Source: Limnohabitans sp.
GTDB taxonomy: Bacteria; Pseudomonadota; Gammaproteobacteria; Burkholderiales; Burkholderiaceae_C
Assembly (NCBI GenBank): GCA_018883305.1
Contig: VEQI01000035.1
Coordinates: 1-15,273 of the forward strand
Length of the DNA stretch: 15,273 nt
Reading direction: 5' to 3'
Numbering within the stretch: the stretch's first letter is position 1; every line of letters starts with the position of its first letter. The notes under the pieces are model-generated. The model searched no databases. It had not been told where the DNA came from and saw nothing but the letters and a program-made list of their open reading frames with translations. Position numbers and translations under genes: made by a program. Of the stretch, positions 1-6,496 are shown piece after piece.

Positions 1-251
1 ACATCGATGAGGCCCAGCACCACCAGCATGACAATGGATTCGTTGAGCTCAGTGATGGGGACATCCGAGCGGTAGCCAATGCCCTTGACCAACGCCTCCA
101 GGGCACCGGGATGGCCCATCACGGCTTCCACCAGATGTGCGAGCTCGCGCCAGAACTGAAACACGTAAATGACCTGCGCCACCACCAGGCCGACATACAG
201 GGGCAGTTGAATCCAGCGGCTGGCAAAAAGAAGTCGAGAAACGTTGATCAT
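1..251 (-). CDS. yqhA: UPF0114 / YqhA-like inner-membrane protein, N-terminal part
   Basis: This gene runs off the left edge, so only the first 83 codons are visible. Translation from the ATG at 249-251 begins MINVSRLLFASRWIQLPLYV, followed by a hydrophobic segment (about residues 13-33), then FQFWRELAHL. It ends at the edge with the start of a second membrane segment, ESIVMLVVLGLID (71-83). The pattern of ASRW near the start, a first helix, an FxxE/FW motif and a second helix reading VLGLID matches the YqhA/UPF0114 family of small multi-pass inner-membrane proteins, whose role is not well established. It lies 71 bp downstream of the crotonase gene on the same strand. It could be the operon's last gene or have its own promoter. 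No strong ribosome-binding site was seen before the ATG. The family call is fairly sure; the function is unknown. Confidence 0.78.
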   Translation of the reverse strand, partial: MINVSRLLFASRWIQLPLYVGLVVAQVIYVFQFWRELAHLVEAVMGHPGALEALVKGIGYRSDVPITELNESIVMLVVLGLID

Positions 252-287
252 GGCTGAACAGGGGTTGAATTGAGGAGGGACCGCCAA

Positions 288-315
288 CGAACGGTTCAGA
301 TGCCGGGACCGTTCG
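288..315. repeat. Inverted repeat between yqhA-like gene and crotonase gene
   Basis: Perfect 8-bp arms CGAACGGT (288-295) and ACCGTTCG (308-315) with a 12-nt spacer lie directly after the crotonase stop codon, reading on the minus strand. The RNA could form a hairpin, but no run of T follows on the minus strand. It is therefore not a standard intrinsic terminator. It may be an mRNA 3'-end-stabilising hairpin or a protein-binding site ahead of the yqhA-like gene. Confidence 0.4.
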
Positions 316-322
316 CAACAGT

Positions 323-1114
323 TCACTTGAATTGGGGTGGACGCTTCTCGATGAAGGCGCGCACGGCCTCATGGTGATCATCCGTCATGTGGGCAATGGC
401 TTGATAGCCCGCTGACAATTCCAGCAGGGATTCCAGCGAGCTGCGTTCGCCTTCACGCAGCAGACGCTTGGTCATGCGCAACACGCCGCCTGGATTGGCG
501 GCAATGCGGCGCGCCAGCGCCAGGGCCTCGTCCAGCAACTGGTCGTGAGGCACCACACGGGACACCAGGCCACAAGCCAGGGCTTGCTGCGCGTTGAGCG
601 CTTCGCCGGTGAAGGCCATCTCGGCCGCTTTGGAGGCGCCCACGGCGCGCGGCAGCAGCCAGGCGCCACCGTCACCGGGGACGATGCCCACTTTGACAAA
701 GCTTTCGGCAAACGTGGCTTTTTCGGAGGCGATACGGATATCGCACATGCATGTCAGGTCCAGGCCCGCACCGATGGCAGGCCCATTGATGGCGGCAATG
801 ACCGGCACATCCAGGTTGTACAGGGCTTTGGGCAGGCGTTGAATGCCATTGCGATATTCCTCGCGAATGGTGTCAGGCATGAGTTGCTGCGTTTGGTAAC
901 GGGCCATGTCCTTGACGTTACCGCCCGAGCTGAAGACCGTGCCCTCGGCGGTGAGAATGACGGCTCGGATGGAGGTGTCTTGACGAATGGCATCACAGGC
1001 CTGCACGAACTCATCCACCGCGTTGTTGCCGGTCAGGGCATTGCGGGTCTCGGGTTGGCTCATGGTGAGGATCAGGATGGCGCCTTCGCGGTGGCTCTTC
1101 AGGAATGTGCTCAT
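323..1114 (-). CDS. Enoyl-CoA hydratase/isomerase (crotonase) family protein
   Basis: A 263-aa cytoplasmic protein of normal crotonase length, acting on CoA thioesters. The oxyanion-hole region FSSGGNVKDM is at residues 61-70 and the second conserved block AINGPAIGAGLDLTCMCDIR at 108-127. KVGIVPGDGGAWLLPRAVG follows at 141-159 and the usual C-terminal helices (KRLLREG, FIEKRPPQFK) close the protein. In standard enoyl-CoA hydratase two Glu residues catalyse hydration. Here the first position is Asp119 (GAGLD) and the second is Phe139 (FAESF), so plain hydratase activity is doubtful. An isomerase, hydrolase or other crotonase-fold reaction is possible. I chose the ATG at 1112-1114 because the family N-terminus begins there. 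An in-frame ATG at 1169-1171 would add 19 residues and overlap the upstream gene, and neither start has a strong ribosome-binding site. It sits 37 bp after acyl-CoA dehydrogenase 1, in the same operon. Family is sure; substrate unknown. Confidence 0.9.
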   Translation of the reverse strand: MSTFLKSHREGAILILTMSQPETRNALTGNNAVDEFVQACDAIRQDTSIRAVILTAEGTVFSSGGNVKDMARYQTQQLMPDTIREEYRNGIQRLPKALYNLDVPVIAAINGPAIGAGLDLTCMCDIRIASEKATFAESFVKVGIVPGDGGAWLLPRAVGASKAAEMAFTGEALNAQQALACGLVSRVVPHDQLLDEALALARRIAANPGGVLRMTKRLLREGERSSLESLLELSAGYQAIAHMTDDHHEAVRAFIEKRPPQFK

Positions 1115-1151
1115 GGGGTTGTTTTGAAGGTCGAGGATGTGACTGAGGCGG

Positions 1152-2153
1152 TCAGACGTTGGCCATGTCACTGGCCTGTCTCAAGATGTCCAAGGTCATG
1201 CCCTGGTGCTTCAGGGTGGCGGCACCCACCTGGTCGTGCCAGTAGGATTCTGCACCAGCGGTTTGACGCCACAAGTGCAAGCGGCGGGTGTAGAGCTGCA
1301 AGTCGTATTCGGCGGTGAAGCCGATGGCACCGTGGATGGCGTGGCTGAGAGCGGCCACCTCCACGGCCGCCTCACTGGCGCGAGCCTTGGCAATGGCCGC
1401 GCGCAACGGCGCTGGTTGCAAGCCGGTGCAAGAGAACGCCAGTTGCGCCGCCATGCGGGTGGCAAACACATGCTCGGACATCACACTGAGCTGATGCTGA
1501 ATGGCCTGGAACTTGCCGATGGGCTTGCCGAATTGTTGTCGCTCATTGGCGTAGTTCAGGGTGCGGTGGAACACCTGCAGCAGTGCGCCAGCCATCAGCC
1601 CGGCGTACAAAGCGGCTTGGCAGTGCTGAAGATCCGGGGTGGGCAGGATCAGGGGTGCTTGCTCCCAGGTGGTACGTGACCAGTGCAGTCGTGCGTCCAG
1701 CGCAAACACATCATCTTCAACGCGCGCGGTTGCCACGGGCAGCCAACGGGTCTCATTCGCCACAGACACCAGCACGGATTCAGCCAACCGGGCGCCTCGC
1801 ACACCCGCAGTGGACACCCCCGCCGGGCCAAGCGTGGCAGTCGTGAAGGCCAGCGCTCCCGCAGGCGCGGTGATGCCCGCGTGGGCCAGCAGTCCGCGGC
1901 CCAGCAGCGTTTCGGCCAGCGGGTAGGGCAAGGCATGCTGACCGCACAGTTCGATGAGCGGATAGAGGTCGCTCAGCGACAAACCAGCACCGTCCTGATC
2001 TTCCGGCACCAGTGCGTTGGCAAACCCGGATGATTCGATGGCCAGCCACAGGGGGTGGTGGGCTTGCGGTTGTGCCTCCAGTGCGCGAACCACATCGGGT
2101 GTGCAGCGGTTGCTCAGCAGTTGATGAAGGGCGTCGGCAAATAGGTTGTCCAT
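1152..2153 (-). CDS. Acyl-CoA dehydrogenase family protein, divergent subunit (ACAD 1)
   Basis: A 333-aa protein, shorter than a typical acyl-CoA dehydrogenase (about 380 aa). The N-terminal helical domain (1-85) and C-terminal helical domain (about 180-320) are recognisable. Landmarks are RQQFGKPIGKFQAIQH (205-220) and the C-terminal HAIHGAIGFTAEYDLQLYTRR (271-291). The middle beta domain is reduced and lacks the EPxAGSD and NGxKxWITN blocks that normally hold FAD. I see no Glu at either usual catalytic-base position: there is no YEGT-type block, and the first C-terminal helix reads AGALLQVFHRTLN. The start is backed by GGAG seven bases before the ATG. It begins 20 bp after ACAD 2, so the two are co-transcribed. 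Adjacent ACAD genes in which one copy is degenerate are known to form heteromeric enzymes in steroid side-chain degradation. By analogy this may be the non-catalytic partner of ACAD 2. Confidence 0.88.
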   Translation of the reverse strand: MDNLFADALHQLLSNRCTPDVVRALEAQPQAHHPLWLAIESSGFANALVPEDQDGAGLSLSDLYPLIELCGQHALPYPLAETLLGRGLLAHAGITAPAGALAFTTATLGPAGVSTAGVRGARLAESVLVSVANETRWLPVATARVEDDVFALDARLHWSRTTWEQAPLILPTPDLQHCQAALYAGLMAGALLQVFHRTLNYANERQQFGKPIGKFQAIQHQLSVMSEHVFATRMAAQLAFSCTGLQPAPLRAAIAKARASEAAVEVAALSHAIHGAIGFTAEYDLQLYTRRLHLWRQTAGAESYWHDQVGAATLKHQGMTLDILRQASDMANV

Positions 2154-2173
2154 GGGGGGTCTCCGTCGCAGGT

Positions 2174-3331
2174 TCAGCGCAAGCCCAGGCCGCGGGCAAT
2201 CATGCCCCGCAAGATGTCGCGGGTGCCGCCGCGCAGGGAGTAGCTGGGCGCCACCTGGGTGACGTAATGGAGGGTGTGCAGTAATTCCAGAGGAATGTTC
2301 GGGTCCGTGCGTGAGGCCAGGTCATCGGCAATGGCGTAGGGGATGAGTTGCTCCACACCCGTCCCCAGATCCTTGACCAGTGCCGCTTCCACCACCGGGC
2401 TTTCACCACGGGTGAGTTTTTCGGTGATGGCCAGGGACAAGGCGCGCAGGGGCGCGAGCTGCGTGACGATCTTGCCGGCCAACCGCTGCGCAGCGGGGGT
2501 ATGGCCCGCTGGCGTGCGGACATAGGCCAGCCATTCCTCAAACAGCACGATGCTGGAGTACAGACGTTCAGGTCCGCTGCGCTCGAAGGCCAGCTCGGCC
2601 GTCACTTGCGCCCAGCCAGCACCTTCTTCACCAATCAGTGCGTCCGGGGCGAGTTGCACGTTGTCGAAAAACACCTCGCAGAAATGACTGTCGCCGGACT
2701 GGTCGGTGATGGGGCGAACGGTGACGCCGGGTAAGGAAAGATCGACGATGAGTTGGGACAGTCCTTGTTGTCGGTCCTTGGCTTCACCACTGGTGCGAAC
2801 CAGAGCAATCATGTAGTGGCAGTGAAAGGCATTGGTGGTCCAGATTTTCTGGCCATTGAGCAGCCAGCCCGCGTCGTTTCGGACCGCACGTGTGCGCACG
2901 CTGGCCAAATCCGAGCCGGCATTGGGCTCACTCATGCCAATGCAGAAGAAAGATTCGCCTTTGCAAATGGGCGGCAGGTAGCGTTGCTTCTGTGCCTCTG
3001 TGCCGAACTTCAAAATCAGGGGCGCACTTTGCCGGTCGGCAATCCAGTGCGAGCCCACTGGCGCACCGACATTGAGGAACTCTTCCACCAGCACATAGCG
3101 CGCATAGGCACTTCGCCCGCCACCGCCATACTCACGCGGCAACGTGATGCCCAGCCAGCCACGACGCCCCAACTCGCGGCTGAAGGCCGGGTCGTAGCCG
3201 GACCAGGCGCGGGCTCGGATGTGCGCCGGTATGCCGGTCAGCGCCTGCGCCAGAAAACTGCGCACATCGGTGCGCAGGGCCTCGTCCTCGGCGGGCAAGG
3301 CGGTGGGGTTGAGTGATTCGAGCTGGCTCAT
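2174..3331 (-). CDS. Acyl-CoA dehydrogenase, FAD-dependent (ACAD 2)
   Basis: A full-length 385-aa acyl-CoA dehydrogenase that would introduce an alpha,beta double bond into an acyl-CoA using FAD, passing electrons to ETF. Visible blocks are GITLPREYGGGG (61-72), the substrate/FAD segment CIGMSEPNAGSDL (130-142), LNGQKIWTTNAF (158-169), GEEGAGW (234-240) and the C-terminal RGGTRDILRGMIARGLGLR (367-385). The Arg at 367 replaces the Glu of the short/medium-chain YEGT motif. The likely base is therefore Glu250 in AFERSGPER, matching the isovaleryl/long-chain type, where Glu lies in the first C-terminal helix. The start ATG has only a modest GAGAAG ribosome-binding site. It lies 52 bp after the Bug-protein stop and 20 bp before ACAD 1. 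Substrate cannot be read from sequence; a carboxylated or branched acyl-CoA would fit the neighbours. Confidence 0.93.
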   Translation of the reverse strand: MSQLESLNPTALPAEDEALRTDVRSFLAQALTGIPAHIRARAWSGYDPAFSRELGRRGWLGITLPREYGGGGRSAYARYVLVEEFLNVGAPVGSHWIADRQSAPLILKFGTEAQKQRYLPPICKGESFFCIGMSEPNAGSDLASVRTRAVRNDAGWLLNGQKIWTTNAFHCHYMIALVRTSGEAKDRQQGLSQLIVDLSLPGVTVRPITDQSGDSHFCEVFFDNVQLAPDALIGEEGAGWAQVTAELAFERSGPERLYSSIVLFEEWLAYVRTPAGHTPAAQRLAGKIVTQLAPLRALSLAITEKLTRGESPVVEAALVKDLGTGVEQLIPYAIADDLASRTDPNIPLELLHTLHYVTQVAPSYSLRGGTRDILRGMIARGLGLR

Positions 3332-3383
3332 GGGCGCTTCTCTGGGGTGATCGATTCAAGCAGGGGGTGCGGGCGGCAGCTCA

Positions 3384-4376
3384 TCAATCCAGCGTCACGC
3401 CGGTGCTTTTGACCACGTCGCTCCAACGCGCCAGCTCCCGTGTGATGTAACTGCCGTATTCCTCGGGTGTGGAACCCAGGGGTTCCGCGCCTTGCACGGC
3501 CAGTTTGTCACGCACCTCGGCGCTGTGCAGGGCTTTCATGACCTCTGTATTCAGGCGCTGCACGATGGCCGCTGGTGTGCCGGCAGGCACCATCATGCCT
3601 TGCCAGGCACCTGCTTCAAAGCCGGGCATCACGGTTTCTGACAAGGTGGGCGTGTCGGGAAACAGGGAAACCCGCTTGGCCGTGGTCATGGCCAGGAGCT
3701 TGAGCTTTTTGTCTTTCACAAACGGCATGACCGAGTTGATGGTGTCGGTCATGAATTGGATCTGGCCGGCCACCAGGTCCACATCCGCTGGGGCGCTGCC
3801 CTTGTAAGGAATGTGTGTGGCTACCAGGCCCTGATGGGCCACCAGTTGAAATGCGGCCAGATGCGTCACATTGCCATTGCCGGCTGAACCATAGGACAGG
3901 CGACCAGGGTTGGCCTTGGCGTAGGCAATGAACTCGCGCACGTTGTTGACGGGCAAGGCAGGATGCACCACCAGTCCAAGGGGCACCACGGCGGTGAGTG
4001 CCACGGGTGCCAGGTGCTTTTGCACGTCATAGGTCAGGCTTTTGTAGAGCGCGGGGCTGAGGGTGATGGACGAGGTGTTGTACAGCACGGTGTAGCCATC
4101 GGCAGGTGCCTTGCTGACCAGGGCTGCTGCGATATTGCCGTTGGCCCCGGGTTTGTTGTCAATAACGATGGTTTGACCCATTTGTTCGGCCATTTTTTGG
4201 GCCAGCACACGGGCCACCAGGTCGGTGGGACCGCCAGGTGGAAAGGGCACCACCAGGGTGATGGGCTTGCCGGGATAGGTTTGTGCCACCACGGGAAGAG
4301 GGGTCGTGGCCATCAGGGCCAGGGGCAGGCAGCACAATGCGCGTCGCATCAACGCAAAAGAGGAACCGGGGGGCAT
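3384..4376 (-). CDS. Bug/TctC-family periplasmic carboxylate-binding protein 1
   Basis: A 330-aa extracytoplasmic solute receptor of the tripartite tricarboxylate transporter type. A Sec signal peptide has Arg11-Arg12, a hydrophobic core to about residue 27 and probable cleavage after VVA31. The mature protein opens with YPGKPITLVVPFPPGGPTDL (34-53), the ligand-loop signature with Asp52, then IVIDNKPGANGNIAAALV (70-87) and ADGYTVLYNTSS (92-103). Length and order are normal. The ATG at 4374-4376 has GGAG five bases upstream, which favours it over the in-frame Met10. No tctA or tctB membrane partner is nearby, as is common for such orphan receptors in Burkholderiales; it may share a distant permease. 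Its place between the lyase-family gene and the dehydrogenases suggests it binds the operon's starting acid. Ligand unknown. Confidence 0.93.
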   Translation of the reverse strand: MPPGSSFALMRRALCCLPLALMATTPLPVVAQTYPGKPITLVVPFPPGGPTDLVARVLAQKMAEQMGQTIVIDNKPGANGNIAAALVSKAPADGYTVLYNTSSITLSPALYKSLTYDVQKHLAPVALTAVVPLGLVVHPALPVNNVREFIAYAKANPGRLSYGSAGNGNVTHLAAFQLVAHQGLVATHIPYKGSAPADVDLVAGQIQFMTDTINSVMPFVKDKKLKLLAMTTAKRVSLFPDTPTLSETVMPGFEAGAWQGMMVPAGTPAAIVQRLNTEVMKALHSAEVRDKLAVQGAEPLGSTPEEYGSYITRELARWSDVVKSTGVTLD

Positions 4377-4426
4377 GAGGACTCCGTGTCAGGTAGAGGG
4401 GCTGTTGGTTGTCGGAAAGTGCATTC

Positions 4427-4470
4427 AATCCTAATGGATTCGATCAACGAGTTGCAGTGCGAGTGCAGTG
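4427..4470. promoter_or_regulatory. Dyad and 11-bp-phased direct repeat upstream of Bug 1
   Basis: The 104-bp gap between the lyase-family gene and Bug 1 holds two small ordered motifs. One is the dyad AATCC-TAAT-GGATT (4427-4440). The other is the direct repeat TGCAGTG at 4453-4459 and 4464-4470, whose copies start 11 bp apart, about one helical turn. These could be regulator contacts for an internal promoter. No convincing -35/-10 pair was found, so the function is a guess. Confidence 0.25.
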
Positions 4471-4480
4471 GACGTGACAG

Positions 4481-5356
4481 TCAGGTCAAACCCGCATCTT
4501 GAGTTGGGGGGACGACGTCATAGTGGGAGGCCCGGGCGGAAAAGCCAGCGTAGTCAAACAGCGCCTCGAATTCAAGGACCGGCGTCAGCATGGGTGCGAG
4601 TGCTTGTGGTGTCTGCGCATGCCGGTAGGTGATCAAGGCTTGTTGCAGTGTTCGCGTCACGGCGAATAGCGCAAAACCGTAATTGAGCACGATGTCGGGG
4701 CTGTCCTCACGGGAGCGGGGCGCATCGTTCTGGGTTTCGATGCCCACGATGGGGGTGCGCGGACCTAGAAGTGCGCGGATGCTTTGCACGGTGTCTGCGT
4801 CCGCCCCGGTGGGGAACACCATATCCACTCCCAGTGCCGCAAAGGCCTGGCAGCGACGAACCGCTTCCGCCACATCATGGGTGGCCCAGATGGCATCGGT
4901 ACGAGCGATGATCTGAAAGTGCGGATCTTGTCGTGCGTCCAGGGCCGCGCGTAACTTGGCCAACATGAGCTCCAGCGGGATCAGGTGCTGAGGCCTATCC
5001 GTATGCTTGCCTCCCGCGTGATCCTCGATGTGAATGGCGGACACGCCAGCTGCCTCAAAGGCTGAAACCGTTTTCCAGAGATTGGCGGGTTCATGAAAAC
5101 CGTTTTCAGCATCCGCGATCACGGGCACCTTGACGGCACGCACCACCTTGCCGGCCAATTCGGTCAAGTCGTTCAATTCCAGCAATCCCACATCCGGCCA
5201 ACCAAACGCCGAGGCGGCCGTGCCGTAACTGCCAATGTAGACCACGGGGTAGCCAGCCTGCTCAATGAGTTTGGCGCTAAGCACATCGTAAGCGCCAGGC
5301 AAACGAAGTGGCTGGCCAGATTGCATCAGGTGTTTCAGGGTTTCATGGCGATTCAT
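4481..5356 (-). CDS. Isocitrate lyase/PEP mutase superfamily protein with altered catalytic loop
   Basis: A 291-aa cytoplasmic TIM-barrel enzyme of the PEP mutase/isocitrate lyase superfamily. It shows LPGAYDVLSAKLIEQAG (19-35), IGSYGTAASAFGWPDVG (41-57), the Mg-binding segment VIADAENGF (79-87; D82, E84), IHIEDHAGGKHTD (108-120) and IIARTDAIW (149-157). In isocitrate, methylisocitrate and dimethylmalate lyases the loop after IED carries K(K/R)CGH with a catalytic Cys. Here that stretch reads HAGGKHTDRPQH and has no Cys. Lyase chemistry of the usual kind is therefore unlikely; decarboxylase, hydrolase or mutase activity on an oxo-acid would be alternatives. I start at the ATG 5354-5356, which has a strong AAGGAG site five bases upstream, rather than the ATG 15 codons earlier. 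It is the first gene of the minus-strand operon and faces Bug 2 across a 157-bp control region. Confidence 0.9.
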   Translation of the reverse strand: MNRHETLKHLMQSGQPLRLPGAYDVLSAKLIEQAGYPVVYIGSYGTAASAFGWPDVGLLELNDLTELAGKVVRAVKVPVIADAENGFHEPANLWKTVSAFEAAGVSAIHIEDHAGGKHTDRPQHLIPLELMLAKLRAALDARQDPHFQIIARTDAIWATHDVAEAVRRCQAFAALGVDMVFPTGADADTVQSIRALLGPRTPIVGIETQNDAPRSREDSPDIVLNYGFALFAVTRTLQQALITYRHAQTPQALAPMLTPVLEFEALFDYAGFSARASHYDVVPPTQDAGLT

Positions 5357-5513
5357 CAGCGCTCCTTGCCTATGGTTGCACATCATGCCCGCAAGCCTCA
5401 TGACTGACCAGGGAGGATCAGGTCAGGAAGACGACTTGGCGACTGCGGCCATGTGCCCGACTTGTGACAAGAGACGGTACGATGTTGTCTTTGCTTGTGA
5501 TTGCGATGCCATC
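5357..5513. promoter_or_regulatory. Divergent control region between the two lyase/binding-protein modules
   Basis: This 157-bp gap separates two divergent operons and must hold promoters for both. Two symmetrical motifs stand out. CTTGTGACAAG at 5461-5471 is a perfect 5-bp-arm palindrome about a central G, of the form TTGT-N-ACAA that resembles GntR-family (FadR subfamily) operators. CTGACC (5404-5409) and GGTCAG (5421-5426) are perfect 6-bp arms with an 11-nt spacer. A weak -10-like TACGAT (5478-5483) lies just after the first palindrome, toward Bug 2. No cognate regulator gene adjoins. The motifs are seen; the role is inferred. Confidence 0.45.
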
Positions 5514-6494
5514 ATGAATTTCCCCCTCCGATGTCCTCACCTGCGACGCTTGGCTGCGCTGGCCTGCCTGTGGGTGCCTGTTCTGGCCGGCGCTCAGCCA
5601 GCTTGGCCCAACAAGCCCATTCACTTCATCGTGCCGTTTTCCGCCGGAGGCGCCAACGATCTGATGGGGCGTGCTGCGGCCGAAGGTGCCAGCAAGGTGT
5701 TGGGGCAGACGGTGATTGTGGACAACCGGCCGGGGGCTGGGGGGTCGCTGGGGGCCTCCATCGTGGCCAAGAGCGCCCCCGATGGCTATACCTTTTTGAT
5801 CAGCGCGGCCGGGGTGATCTCCAACAGCATGATCAAGAAGTCCTTGCCCTACAAGGACGAAGATTTGCTGCCGGTGGCCCTGATTGCCCTGTCTCCTTCC
5901 GTGGTGGTGGTGCCGCAATCGTCCCGCCACCAAACCCTCAAGGATTTTGTCGAGGCGTCCAAGCAAGGCAAGGGCTTCAACTTCGCCACCGCCGGCTCCG
6001 GCAGCACGCCGCACTTTGTGGCTGAAATTCTGAACGTGAAGTACGGCGCCCAGTTGCAACCGGTGCCCTACAAGAGTGGTTCGGAAAGCACCACGGCGGT
6101 GATGGGCGGGCAGGTGGAAGGCACCTCGGAGGCCAGCATCATCGCCTTGCCGCACATCCTGCATGATGGCAAGTTCAAGGCGCTGGCCACCACCTGGACA
6201 CAGCGGATCTCGGCCTATCCGCAGTTGAGCACCGCCACCGAACAGGAGTTCCCAGAGTTGAAGATCGCGCATTGGGCGGGGGTTCACGCACCCAAGGGCA
6301 CGCCGGATGACATCATGGACAAGGTGGCCGCTGCGGTGGACAAGGCCATGAAAGACCCGGCCATCACGCAAAAACTCAAGGCCTTGGGCATCGAGCCCAT
6401 GGGGGGCACACGGGCTGACTTTGTCCGCTTCACCCAAGAGGAGCGCAAGCGCCTGGGCGAGATCGTGCGTGCAGCCAACATGAAAGACAACTGA
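5514..6494 (+). CDS. Bug/TctC-family periplasmic carboxylate-binding protein 2
   Basis: A 326-aa solute receptor. It has a Sec signal peptide (RCPHLRR n-region, hydrophobic core 13-26, probable cleavage after AGA27), then WPNKPIHFIVPFSAGGANDL (31-50) with ligand-loop Asp49. VIVDNRPGAGGSLGASIVA (67-85) and SAPDGYTFLISAAG (87-100) follow. I chose ATG 5514-5516 because the signal peptide starts there. The frame stays open upstream to an ATG at 5376, but that extension of 46 residues is Cys- and Asp-rich, unlike a signal peptide, and crosses the likely promoter. The ribosome-binding site is weak. The stop is two bases before the start of the next gene, so the two are translationally coupled and the receptor probably supplies that enzyme's substrate. 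No TctA/TctB partner is present. The ligand need not match that of Bug 1, since the loops differ (PFSAGGAND versus PFPPGGPTD). Confidence 0.93.
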   Translation: MNFPLRCPHLRRLAALACLWVPVLAGAQPAWPNKPIHFIVPFSAGGANDLMGRAAAEGASKVLGQTVIVDNRPGAGGSLGASIVAKSAPDGYTFLISAAGVISNSMIKKSLPYKDEDLLPVALIALSPSVVVVPQSSRHQTLKDFVEASKQGKGFNFATAGSGSTPHFVAEILNVKYGAQLQPVPYKSGSESTTAVMGGQVEGTSEASIIALPHILHDGKFKALATTWTQRISAYPQLSTATEQEFPELKIAHWAGVHAPKGTPDDIMDKVAAAVDKAMKDPAITQKLKALGIEPMGGTRADFVRFTQEERKRLGEIVRAANMKDN

Positions 6495-6496
6495 GC

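Noticed and set aside
545..1318. A 257-codon plus-strand open frame opposite the crotonase gene
   Set aside because: It has no domain, crosses the crotonase/ACAD 1 junction and is explained by GC bias.
5376..5513. N-terminal extension of Bug 2 from the ATG at 5376
   Set aside because: The 46 added residues would bury the signal peptide inside the protein and would run through the divergent promoter region.
5418..6437. A 339-codon minus-strand open frame opposite Bug 2
   Set aside because: It is His/Gly/Arg-rich with no recognisable domain and lies over an unmistakable solute-receptor gene.
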